Below are positions 8,247-15,664 of a stretch of DNA of 64,000 nt, in pieces; the stretch's first letter is position 1; every line of letters begins with the position of its first letter. The notes below the pieces were generated by a model. It was given only the letters and a program-made list of their open reading frames with translations. It was not told the origin of the DNA and did not search any database. Source of the stretch: Dehalococcoidia bacterium (lineage in GTDB: Bacteria; Chloroflexota; Dehalococcoidia; UBA2979); NCBI GenBank assembly GCA_023228825.1, contig JALOAL010000007.1, positions 1 through 64,000 of the forward strand, in the 5' to 3' direction. The translations under genes and the position numbers were made by a program.

Positions 8247-8660
8247 ATGAAGGTCTCGGTCCTGGGCGGTCGGATCGTCGCGGCGCTCGCGCTGGTGGTG
8301 CTGCTGGGGGCGTCGCTCCTGCCGATCGCGGATGCCGAGGCGGCGGGGTGGCGGCACGACCACGGCCACATCACGCTGGGCGGCGTCGTCCCAGACCATG
8401 ACCACCCCTGGGAGCGAGGCGGTCGAGGCGGGCCGGCCCGGTCCGGCGAACACCATCACGATCACGCAGACGCTGGCGGCGGCGAGGCGCACGCGGAGGT
8501 CGTCTTCATCTTTGACGACGACGGGACGCCCTCCGTGATGCCGGCGCTGGGCCCGCTGCTCTCGCTCTTGCCGGGCTCGGCGAGGGAGGTCGAGGTGGTG
8601 CCGGCCCAGCGCCTGGCGGGCGTTGCCGTGGGGGTAGAGGCGCCTCCGCCGCGGCTCTGA
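8247..8660 (+). CDS. Secreted histidine-rich protein, putative copper binder
   Basis: Start chosen at ATG 8247, preceded by TGGAGG; earlier in-frame starts (8100, 8166) would bury the signal peptide. The 137 residues begin MKVSVLGG followed by a hydrophobic run (IVAALALVVLLGASLL) and an Ala-x-Ala site. The exported part has clustered His/Asp (HDHGH, PDHDHPWE, EHHHDHAD), then a second hydrophobic stretch PALGPLLSLLPG. No named family. Because two copper-type genes follow on the same strand, a periplasmic or cell-surface copper chelator is inferred. Confidence 0.6.
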   Translation: MKVSVLGGRIVAALALVVLLGASLLPIADAEAAGWRHDHGHITLGGVVPDHDHPWERGGRGGPARSGEHHHDHADAGGGEAHAEVVFIFDDDGTPSVMPALGPLLSLLPGSAREVEVVPAQRLAGVAVGVEAPPPRL

Positions 8661-8713
8661 TCCTCTGCACTCCCGATTTCGTCCAAGCAATCGTCCAATG
8701 ATGGAGGATCCTC

Positions 8714-9355
8714 ATGCGCCTCACTGCGCGCCCTGTCCTGATGTCTGTCCTGGCGGCCTTCGCCGCCCTTGCCGCCACGGCGGCCCTGGTTGCCCCGGTG
8801 GCTGCGCACGGCCATCGCGCGGTGGGGGACTACGAGTTCACCGTGGGCTTCTTCGTGGAACCGGCGTTCGAGGCCGAGAAGAACGGTGTTGACCTGCGTG
8901 TGGCGGACGCGGGCGACGAGCCCGTCCTGGGGCTGGAGGGCACCCTGGAGGTTGAGATCAGCCTGGTGGAGGGCGACCAGGCCCTGACGCTGCCGCTGCG
9001 GGCGGTGTTCAACCAGCCCGGCCGCTACACGGCGGACTTTGTGCCCACGGTCGCGGGGGCATACTCCTTCCGCTTCATCGGCAACGTGGAGGGCCTGCAG
9101 GTGGACGAGACCTTCACCTCTGAGACGGACTCGTTCAGCAGCGTGGCGCCGATCGCTGACCTGCAGTTCCCCGTACAGGTGGCGGGTGGACGCGAGTTGC
9201 AGGCAGCCCTGAGCGGCGCCGTGGACGCGGCTGCCGAGGCGGATGAGGCCGCGCAGGCGGCGACCACGCGCGCCAACATCGCACTGGGCGTGGGGGCGCT
9301 GGGCCTGCTCGTGGGCGCGGGCGGGCTGGCCTTCGGGCTGCGCCGCCAGGCGTAG
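8714..9355 (+). CDS. Exported beta-sandwich membrane-anchored protein (YtkA/FixH-like)
   Basis: A 213-residue protein with GGAGG 7 bp upstream. A signal peptide (VLMSVLAAFAALAATAALVAP, residues ~8-28) ends near VAAHGHRAVG. The body is a beta-rich Ig-like domain with NQPGRYTADFVPTVAGAYSFRF, typical of YtkA/FixH-like domains that ride with copper or cytochrome oxidase genes. The end has one transmembrane helix (NIALGVGALGLLVGAGGLAFGL) and RRQA, so it is anchored with the domain outside. It lies between the His-rich protein and the CopC-CopD fusion, likely one operon. Role in copper delivery is inferred. Confidence 0.65.
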   Translation: MRLTARPVLMSVLAAFAALAATAALVAPVAAHGHRAVGDYEFTVGFFVEPAFEAEKNGVDLRVADAGDEPVLGLEGTLEVEISLVEGDQALTLPLRAVFNQPGRYTADFVPTVAGAYSFRFIGNVEGLQVDETFTSETDSFSSVAPIADLQFPVQVAGGRELQAALSGAVDAAAEADEAAQAATTRANIALGVGALGLLVGAGGLAFGLRRQA

Positions 9356-9519
9356 GACGCGCGTGGCAGGGCTTCGACCCTACGCCCTTCGCATCGCCCC
9401 GGCCCGAGGGCGGCACGGACTCCCGTGTCCGCCCTCGGACCCCGGCCGCGCGGAGGCTGTCGCTCTGTCGGGCAGGTTGTGATGCTGGACGTCGTGGCGG
9501 AATTCCTGATGCTGGAAGT

Positions 9520-11769
9520 GTGATGGCCATGCTGTACATGCTTCGCGCTCGCCTGCGGCTGAGCCTGCTTGCTGGGCTGCCGGCCATGCTCGTGGTCGCC
9601 GGTGCGCTGGTGTTGCTCCTGGCCGTCTCGCCTCGGACGGTCGAGGCGCATGCGGCGCTGGTCACGTCCGAGCCAGCGGCGAACGCGGTGCTGGATGCGT
9701 CGCCCGGCCGGGTGCATGCGGTCTTCACCGAACCGATGGTGGCGGCGGCCAGCGTCATGGAGGTGCTGGACGCCTCGGGCGAACAGGTGGACCTGGGCGA
9801 CACCCGTCTGGACGAGGGCAACGCGAACGCGATGAGCGTCTCGCTGCCGGACGGCCTGCCGGACGGGACCTACACGGTGGCGTGGCGGAACCTGTCCGAC
9901 GTAGACGGGCACGTGTTGCGGGGCGCGTTCGTCTTCTTCATCGGCGAGCCGGACTTCTCCGCCGTCGGTGCGATGGACGAGGCGCCGCTCCTCGCCTCTC
10001 CGTTTGAGCCGCTGCTGCGCTGGGGCGTGCTGCTGGGCGGGATGCTGCTGGCGGGTGTCCCCGCCACGTTCGCGCTGGTGCTGCGCGCCGCGACCCCGGT
10101 GGACCTCCGTCCGATGCTGCGGCGGCGCCTGGACGTGGTGGCGCTGGTCGGCGGCGTGGTGCTGCTGGTGGCGGGCTACGCGCAACTGGGCGTGCAGTGG
10201 CAGAACACCGAGTTGCCGCTGGCGGACCTGCTGGTGGACACAACGTGGGGCCGGGCCTGGATCCTGCGTTCGATGGCGGCGTCCGTGGCCGCGATGGCCT
10301 TCGTCGTCTGCCTTGCCGACGTCCCGGCCGCCCAGAGGCGCATCGCGCGTCGGGTGGCGGTCACCGCCGGCGTGGCGGCGGTGGCCGCGTCCAGCCTGTC
10401 GAGTCACGCCGCCGCCACGCCGGAGTCGGCGCTGGGCCCGGTGGCGGTGCAGGTGGTGCATCTGCTGGCGGCGGCGGCGTGGGGCGGCGGGCTGGTGGCC
10501 TTCCTGGTGCTGCTCGCAGCGCTCCGAGGCCGCTCCGACTTCATCGCCACGCTGCGGACGGCGATGCCTCGCTTCTCCACGCTCGGCATCCTCGCCACCG
10601 TCGCGCTGGCGCTGAGCGGGACGTACGCGTCGTGGCTGCACCTGGTCACGGCGGATGCCATCGCCACGCCCTACGGGGCCGGGGTGGTGGTGAAGGTGGC
10701 GCTGCTGCTGGTGTTGCTGATGGTGGCCGCCGTGAATCTGCTGTGGGTGAGCGGGCGCCTGCGGAACCACGACCACCGGGGCCTGAACGCCGCCGCGTGG
10801 CTGCGCCGCACCATGCGCGCGGAGGTCGCCCTGATCGTGCTGGCGGTGGGCGCCGGCGCCACGATCGCCAGCCTGGAGCCCGGCCGCCAGAGCGTGACCC
10901 GCGCGGGCGAGCAGGCGCAGTCCTCCTCGACCGAGGCGGGTCTGGAGATCCACGCGGCGCTGGAGCCGGGCACGCTGGGCGAGAACCGCGTGGTGGTGGA
11001 CCTCGAACGGCGGGGCGATGCGTACGAGGGGGCTACGGCGGTGGTGGCCACGCTGACCACGGTGGAGCCGGCGCTGGGTGACACGGAGGTCACGCTGCGG
11101 GACGCGGGCGGGGGCCGCTGGCAGTCAGACCCGTTCACCGTCAGCGTTGCCGGCGAGTACCAACTCGCCGTGCTCGTCCAGCGCAGCGACGGCTTCGACG
11201 CCCGCCACTCCTTCCGCTTCGCCACGGGCACCACGCCGGTCGCGGAGGAGGTCTCGCCCTCGACGGCCGGGCGCGTGGCGGCGCTGGTGCTGGTGCTGGT
11301 GGGTGTCGCCATGGTGGCCGCGAACGTGGTCACGGCGCGCCGCCGGGTGGTCCGAGGCGAGGGCCTGGGCTGGGTGGGCATGGCCGTGTTCGCCACCGGC
11401 CTCTGGGTGTTCACCAGCGCGCCCGGCGCGCCGCCCATCGCGGGGAACCCCGTCCCGTCCTCGACCGAGTCGGTGGAAGCGGGACGCGCGCTCTACCAGC
11501 AGCACTGCGCGGTCTGTCACGGCGTGGGCGGCTGGGGTGACGGCCCGCAGGCCGCCTCCCTGGAGTACCCGCCGCTGAACCTGGTGGAGCACGTCCCCTT
11601 CCACCCGGACGAAGAACTCTATTCGATGATCACAGACGGCATCCTCTCCCGAGGCATGCCCGCCTGGGCTGACACGCTGACGGACGAGGAGCGCTGGTAC
11701 CTGGTGAATTTCCTGCGCGTGCTGGCGCGGGAGGGTGCGTTCGCGCCGCATCCGCTGGCCCCACGCTAG
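9520..11769 (+). CDS. CopC-CopD copper transport fusion with C-terminal cytochrome c domain
   Basis: A 749-residue polytopic protein from GTG 9520 (ATG 9523 and 9529 also possible; GGAAG precedes). Signal peptide to ~43, then a CopC domain starting at His44 (EAHAALVTSEPAANAVL), with SDVDGHVLRGAFVFF supplying the second copper-binding Asp/His. A CopD-like region of about eight helices follows (~165-430), then an extracytoplasmic beta domain (~460-570), two further helices, and a class I cytochrome c domain with CAVCH at 663-667 and probable axial Met in SRGMPAWAD. CopC-CopD fusions import or handle periplasmic copper; the heme domain is an unusual addition. It requires heme c, relevant to the damaged heme operon next door. 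Confidence 0.85.
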   Translation: MMAMLYMLRARLRLSLLAGLPAMLVVAGALVLLLAVSPRTVEAHAALVTSEPAANAVLDASPGRVHAVFTEPMVAAASVMEVLDASGEQVDLGDTRLDEGNANAMSVSLPDGLPDGTYTVAWRNLSDVDGHVLRGAFVFFIGEPDFSAVGAMDEAPLLASPFEPLLRWGVLLGGMLLAGVPATFALVLRAATPVDLRPMLRRRLDVVALVGGVVLLVAGYAQLGVQWQNTELPLADLLVDTTWGRAWILRSMAASVAAMAFVVCLADVPAAQRRIARRVAVTAGVAAVAASSLSSHAAATPESALGPVAVQVVHLLAAAAWGGGLVAFLVLLAALRGRSDFIATLRTAMPRFSTLGILATVALALSGTYASWLHLVTADAIATPYGAGVVVKVALLLVLLMVAAVNLLWVSGRLRNHDHRGLNAAAWLRRTMRAEVALIVLAVGAGATIASLEPGRQSVTRAGEQAQSSSTEAGLEIHAALEPGTLGENRVVVDLERRGDAYEGATAVVATLTTVEPALGDTEVTLRDAGGGRWQSDPFTVSVAGEYQLAVLVQRSDGFDARHSFRFATGTTPVAEEVSPSTAGRVAALVLVLVGVAMVAANVVTARRRVVRGEGLGWVGMAVFATGLWVFTSAPGAPPIAGNPVPSSTESVEAGRALYQQHCAVCHGVGGWGDGPQAASLEYPPLNLVEHVPFHPDEELYSMITDGILSRGMPAWADTLTDEERWYLVNFLRVLAREGAFAPHPLAPR

Positions 11770-11800
11770 CCGCACCGCTTCCGCTCGCGGGGCGCCTCAT

Positions 11801-12013
11801 GCCCCCTCGGGCCAGGCGGGCGGCGAGGACATCGAGGGTGGCGGAGGCGTCCTCGCGCAGGGCGTCCAGCGTGGCGAGGCCGGCTGCCGTGGCGAGGGGA
11901 TTCCCGGAGAGCGCGCCCGCCTGGGGCGAGCACCACGGGGTCACCGCCCACGGCCCGGTACGCGCGCACCGGCGAGTCCACGCCGCGGGCAGTACGGGCC
12001 GAGCCCGCTCCAT
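11801..12013 (-). pseudogene. hemL: hemL remnant (glutamate-1-semialdehyde aminotransferase)
   Basis: Three pieces of HemL are readable in two frames of the minus strand. From 12013: MERARPVLP, then after a one-base shift G-V-D-S-P-V-R-A-Y-R-A-V-G-G-D-P-V, both from the N-terminal ~35 residues. Immediately afterwards, back in the first frame, comes QAGALSGNPLATAAGLATL and LDVLAARLARG, which belong near residue 300 and beyond of a normal ~430-residue enzyme. The centre, with the PLP lysine, is deleted, and the C-terminus is missing. The family makes 5-aminolevulinate for heme. This copy cannot function. Confidence 0.75.
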
Positions 12014-12061
12014 CGCCCGGCGGGAGCCCTCACGAGGGGCCCTCAGGTCGCGCCGCGCCGG

Positions 12062-12835
12062 TCATCGCGCGTCCGGGAGGATGTCGAGCAACTCGGTAAG
12101 GCCGGCCATGGTGACATCGGGCGGGGCGAGGTGGTCCGGGAACGCGACCTCCTCACGTCGGATCCAGGCCGTGCGAGCGCCGGCGTTCGCGCCGCCCGCC
12201 ACGTCTGCGTACGGCGAGTCCCCCACGTACAGGACCTCGCCCGGTTCCACGCCGAAGCGGTCCGCCAGCGCCAGGAAGATCGCCCGGTGTGGCTTGTACG
12301 CCCGCAGCGACTCGGACGACTGGATGACCGAGAACCGCAGGCGCGCCTGCGAGAGGGCGCTCTGCAGGAAGTCCTCGTCCGCGTTGGAGAGCAGGCCCAG
12401 CAGGTACCCCCGCGCCGCGAGGCCCTCCACCGCGTCGTGCGCCTCCTCGTACGCGGGGGCGACCGAGAGCGCCTCGCGGAAGCGGTCCGCCGCGGCGGTG
12501 GCGTCGCCCGGCAGCCCGTGGTGGTCGAGCGCGGCCTGGAACTGGCGTCGCCAGATCTCCCACTGCGAGTGCCAGTCCGGGAGCGGCCCATTCAGCGCGC
12601 GTTGCGTCGGCCACCCGGCGGGCCCGGTGTCCTCGCGGTCACTCTGGTCCCAGACGTCACCCACTCGGTAGGAGCGCTGCCAGGTGGCAAAGAACTCGTC
12701 CAGATCCACCTGGAGGCCTTGATCGGCGAGTGCGGCGGCCACGTCCACGCGGAAGTGCGGCATGCCGTAGTCAAAGAGCGTCCCGTATCCGTCAAAGGCG
12801 ACGGCCCGGATCTGGGCTGGGTTGAAGTCAGTCAC
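12062..12835 (-). CDS. HAD-superfamily hydrolase, L-2-haloacid-dehalogenase-like
   Basis: A 257-residue HAD hydrolase with all four motifs: FDGYGTLFD (nucleophile D15; second Asp replaced by Tyr, as in L-2-haloacid dehalogenases), LLSNAD, the lysine in AYKPH, and VGDSPYADVAG. A helical cap lies between motifs I and II. GGGGGC precedes the ATG. It sits between the hemB-tail and hemL remnants, in the same direction, so it was probably a member of the heme operon and is the only intact one besides hemC. Substrate unknown; a small phosphate ester or halo acid is possible. Confidence 0.85.
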   Translation of the reverse strand: MTDFNPAQIRAVAFDGYGTLFDYGMPHFRVDVAAALADQGLQVDLDEFFATWQRSYRVGDVWDQSDREDTGPAGWPTQRALNGPLPDWHSQWEIWRRQFQAALDHHGLPGDATAAADRFREALSVAPAYEEAHDAVEGLAARGYLLGLLSNADEDFLQSALSQARLRFSVIQSSESLRAYKPHRAIFLALADRFGVEPGEVLYVGDSPYADVAGGANAGARTAWIRREEVAFPDHLAPPDVTMAGLTELLDILPDAR

Positions 12836-13079
12836 TCATGCCCCCTGGCAAGCACTGGCAGGCTGCGGCAACGTATCGCGCGGGATCATCCCGTCCCTGT
12901 GGGCCGCGAGGCGCCTGCCTCCATGTTGTCAGTGTGCGAGGTGTAGTCGGAGCCGTCCGCCCAGCGAGGCGAACACGGGCGTCCTCTACGACCGCACCTG
13001 GAGACATCATCTCATCACGACGCGTCCGGTCCTGACGTGTTGGAGGTGGCCGCGCAAGGTTTGGCCCCCGAGCCCACCG

Positions 13080-13363
13080 TCACACCTCGCGGAGCCAGCG
13101 CGCGGCTTCCTTCGCGTGGTAGGTGATGATGATGTCCGCGCCCGCCCGGGCGATCGGGGTGAGCGCCTCCAGCCGTACCACGCGCCTGCCCGCTCGCCCG
13201 GGCTCCACGAGGCACGGGTTCGTCTGCTCCTGCGTCAGGCGCTGGTTGGAGGGCGACTTGCCGGCGTCGATCAGCAGTGCGTCCGGCCGCGCACGGTGAT
13301 GAGGCCGGGGTCGCCCGGCCCGGCGCCGACGAGCCAGACATGGCCCGCCGCCGCCGCGGTCAC
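13080..13363 (-). pseudogene. cobA-hemB chimeric remnant (uroporphyrinogen methyltransferase start, porphobilinogen synthase tail)
   Basis: A GTG at 13363 overlaps the hemC stop (GTGA). It begins a CobA/HemD-type start: GHVWLVGAGPGDPGLITVRG, the SAM-binding motif of uroporphyrinogen-III methyltransferase. That frame stops at 13271. In a shifted frame the same protein continues after a deletion as LLIDAGKSPSNQRLTQEQ and GRAGRRVVRL. It then switches directly to RLEALTPIARAGADIII and TYHAKEAARWLREV-stop, the C-terminal ~25 residues of HemB. So two neighbouring genes have been joined by deletion, plus a frameshift. The hemD portion and most of hemB are gone. No functional product is expected. Confidence 0.75.
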
Positions 13364-14295
13364 TGGAGGGCTCCGTAGCGCTCCTCGTAGGCTGCCTTCA
13401 GCCGCTCGCCCAGCCCTCGGCCCAGCGCCTCCGCCTCGTCGGTGGGGCTCGTGGCGTCGCCGAAGACGGGCGCGGTGCCCTCGCGGTCGCCGCCCAGCAT
13501 GCCGCGCACGGTGAGCAGGTCGCGGTCGATCCTGGCGTACGCGCCGACTGCGAGGTCGCACCCGGTGCCCAGCGCCGCCAGCACGCCACGTTCCGCCAGC
13601 GCGGCCGCGTGCGAGGGGGCGTCGTCCACGGTGCGCAGCAGCGCGATCGTGGCCTCGTCGTCCGCGCGGCACTCGAGTGCGATCACGCCCTGGCCGGGCG
13701 AGGGGAGGAACGCCTCCGCCTCGAACACCTGCGTGACCTCGTCCAAGCGTCCGAGTCGGGCGAGACCGGCAGCGGCGAGGATCACGCCCTCGTACTCGCC
13801 GGCGCGCACCCTGGCGATGCAGGTGTCCACGGTGCCTCGGATCTCCGCCGGCACCAGGTCCGGGCGGATCGCGCGCAGGATGGCCACGCGACGGCTGGCG
13901 CTGGTGCCCACGCGCGCGCCGGGCGGCAGGTCCGCCAGTCGCGCGCCATCCCGGCCCACGAACACGTCGCGCGGGTCCGCGCGCTCGAGCATGGAGGGGA
14001 TCACGAGGCCCTCGGCCTGCGCGGTGGGCACGTCCTTCAGCGAGTGCACGGCCACGTCGGCGCGCCCGTCCAGCAGCGCTTCCCGTACGGCGGCGACGAG
14101 GACGCCCTGTCCGACCAGGACGCGCAGCGAGGTCTGGCGGTCGACGTCCCCCTGTGTGGTCACCTCCACCACCTCCGTCACCAGGTCCGGGGCGTGCGCG
14201 CGCAGGGCGTCCGCGGCCAGGCGGGTCTGCGCCAGCGCCAGGGCGGAACCCCGCGTGGCGAAGCGGAGGGCGGCGGGACGAGGGGTGGCGGTCAT
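13360..14295 (-). CDS. hemC: Porphobilinogen deaminase (hydroxymethylbilane synthase), possibly impaired
   Basis: A full-length 311-residue HemC: RFATRGSALALAQT (R15), HSLKDVPT (K87, D88), GTSASRRVAIL (R135, R136), LGTGCDLAVG with the dipyrromethane-cofactor cysteine C246. The enzyme polymerises four porphobilinogens for heme and siroheme. Oddities: the usual R-G-N-V-D-T-R segment reads RGTVDTCIARV, so a conserved cofactor-binding Arg is Cys159 and the Asn is Thr155; the usual G-G-K-G-L-F reads VGQGVLV. Both genes flanking it are remnants that still overlap it by 4 bp. It may be decaying, or recently relieved of selection. Confidence 0.88.
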   Translation of the reverse strand: MTATPRPAALRFATRGSALALAQTRLAADALRAHAPDLVTEVVEVTTQGDVDRQTSLRVLVGQGVLVAAVREALLDGRADVAVHSLKDVPTAQAEGLVIPSMLERADPRDVFVGRDGARLADLPPGARVGTSASRRVAILRAIRPDLVPAEIRGTVDTCIARVRAGEYEGVILAAAGLARLGRLDEVTQVFEAEAFLPSPGQGVIALECRADDEATIALLRTVDDAPSHAAALAERGVLAALGTGCDLAVGAYARIDRDLLTVRGMLGGDREGTAPVFGDATSPTDEAEALGRGLGERLKAAYEERYGALQ

Positions 14296-14550
14296 TCGTC
14301 GAGCGGCGGGTCGAGCCGGAAGATCGCCCGTGCCGCCTCCAGCGTGAAGTTCCGGTCACCGCGTTCGCGCAGGACGTGGATGGGGTCAGCCAAGATCTGC
14401 TTCACCACGGCACGGGTCATGTCCTCCGCCAGCGTGGCGATGGCAGGCTGCACCTGGAGGGTGGCCGCGGCGGACACGTGGCTTGCGCACCGCCGCAAGC
14501 AGGTCGGCCAGCGCGACCACGTCGTCCGCGTCACGCAGCCAGCGCGCCAT
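14292..14550 (-). pseudogene. hemA: hemA remnant (glutamyl-tRNA reductase C-terminus)
   Basis: Only the end of glutamyl-tRNA reductase is left. One frame reads RWLRDADDVVALADLLAAVRK (14548 down to ~14487). The next frame then reads TLAEDMTRAVVKQILADP and FTLEAARAIFRLD to a stop at 14292, matching the C-terminal dimerisation helices of HemA. Its stop overlaps the hemC ATG (ATGA), the native operon coupling. The NADPH and catalytic domains are absent, and a 20-bp inverted repeat sits exactly at the broken 5' edge. HemA makes glutamate-1-semialdehyde, the substrate of HemL, which is also a remnant here. Confidence 0.72.
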
Positions 14551-14575
14551 GGCCGGGCTGCGTGACGCGGACGAC
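14521..14575. repeat. 20-bp perfect inverted repeat at the broken edge of hemA
   Basis: GTCGTCCGCGTCACGCAGCC (14521-14540) recurs as its exact reverse complement at 14556-14575, separated by 15 nt. The left arm is hemA coding sequence; the right arm lies where the rest of hemA should be. This pattern is typical of a fold-back (template-switch) rearrangement scar rather than a terminator, as no T-run follows. Confidence 0.7.
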
Positions 14576-14740
14576 CTGGACGACTGCGACTTCATCCTGC
14601 CCTCCCTGGCCAGGAAGGGTTCGCTCCAGGAAGAACGGGTAGTAGCCCACGCACACGCCCCCAGGGTTCGGCCTTGTCGAGTGTGTGACCGGGAACGTTA
14701 CGAATGCCCCCCCGGTCGTCTGGCGTACTGTCGGCCCGGC

Positions 14741-15388
14741 CTACTGATCGTAGACCGCCGTGAGCGACAGCAAGACGCGGTCCGCCAGGCCGGCGATCTG
14801 CTCGCGGGCCGTGGCAGCTTCCTCCGCGGACATGCGGTTGCGCTCCGCGAGTTGCTTCGCGGTCTCGTCCAGCGAGCGCCGGAAGAACGTGAACGCCTGC
14901 ATGGCCTGGGAGAGCGGCATGCCGCGCCGCAGCAACTCTTCGCCGTACGCCTCGCCGATCTCGCTGACCTCCTCCTCCAGGTCGGAGCGGCGCGCGCGCT
15001 TGGCGAGGTAGTCGTCCACGATCTCCACCAGGCGGCGGCCCAGCGGACGCAGGGCGTCGCGCTCTTCGCTGTCGATGCCCTGGTACCAGCGGGCGTCCGC
15101 CTTATTGGAGTGCAACTGGCGGCGGATGCGGGAGACGGCGGCGGTTTCCAGCGACCGATCCGGGTGGCGGCCGCCGCTCTGCACCAACTGCAGCAGTTCG
15201 GCCTCGTCGAAGCGGCGGTGGCCGCCGGGGGTGCGGAACACCTGGATCTCGCCGGAGTCCGCCCAGCGTCGCACCGTGGACTCGTTCACGCCGAGGATCT
15301 CGCAGGCGCGGGCCAGGCTCACCCAGCGGGAGCGCCGACGACCGCCCTGGCCATTGGGGCCCTGGTTGTTGGGGGTTTCTGTAGCCAT
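14741..15388 (-). CDS. Excisionase/MerR-like HTH regulator with RsbR-type helical C-terminus
   Basis: Start at ATG 15388 (MATETPNN); longer in-frame extension looks non-coding. 215 residues. Residues 22-65 (WVSLARACEILGVNESTVRRW ... TPGGHRRFDEAEL, quoted in parts) form the winged HTH of the BldC/excisionase branch of MerR regulators. The rest is helical (RRLVEIVDDYLAKRARR, GMPLSQAMQAFTFFRRSL) and resembles the RsbRD N-terminal fold seen in Chloroflexota one-component regulators. No cysteine metal-binding site. It lies just upstream of the broken heme operon on the same strand, but nothing shows that it controls it. Likely role: transcription factor, signal unknown. Confidence 0.75.
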   Translation of the reverse strand: MATETPNNQGPNGQGGRRRSRWVSLARACEILGVNESTVRRWADSGEIQVFRTPGGHRRFDEAELLQLVQSGGRHPDRSLETAAVSRIRRQLHSNKADARWYQGIDSEERDALRPLGRRLVEIVDDYLAKRARRSDLEEEVSEIGEAYGEELLRRGMPLSQAMQAFTFFRRSLDETAKQLAERNRMSAEEAATAREQIAGLADRVLLSLTAVYDQ

Positions 15389-15664
15389 GGGGGCATTCTC
15401 GCCTGACAGGATTACGGAAGAATCTACCGATTCACTCCGGTGTGGCAGGAGATTTAGCACTTTAGGCCGTACCGTCAGATTCTGCAATAACACTGACATG
15501 TTTCCCCCTACCCATCGAGGCCGACAAGTGCTGCCACCTCCCCCAGCGCCAGGCGCCGGCACGTGAACATCGGCGTGTCGAAGAGCGTGCAGGACGAGGA
15601 TTCCGGGATCTTTCGCTGTGCCTCTGTCCGTCGTTGGCTTGCAGAGGCTTCGCCAGCGAGGCGA

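Noticed and set aside
9025..10953. 642-codon minus-strand ORF across the copper genes
   Set aside because: His/Gln/Arg-rich low complexity, opposite a convincing CopC-CopD gene; shadow frame.
12836..13079. Search for more hemB sequence between the HAD gene and the hemB tail
   Set aside because: No segment in any minus-strand frame resembled HemB or another hem gene.
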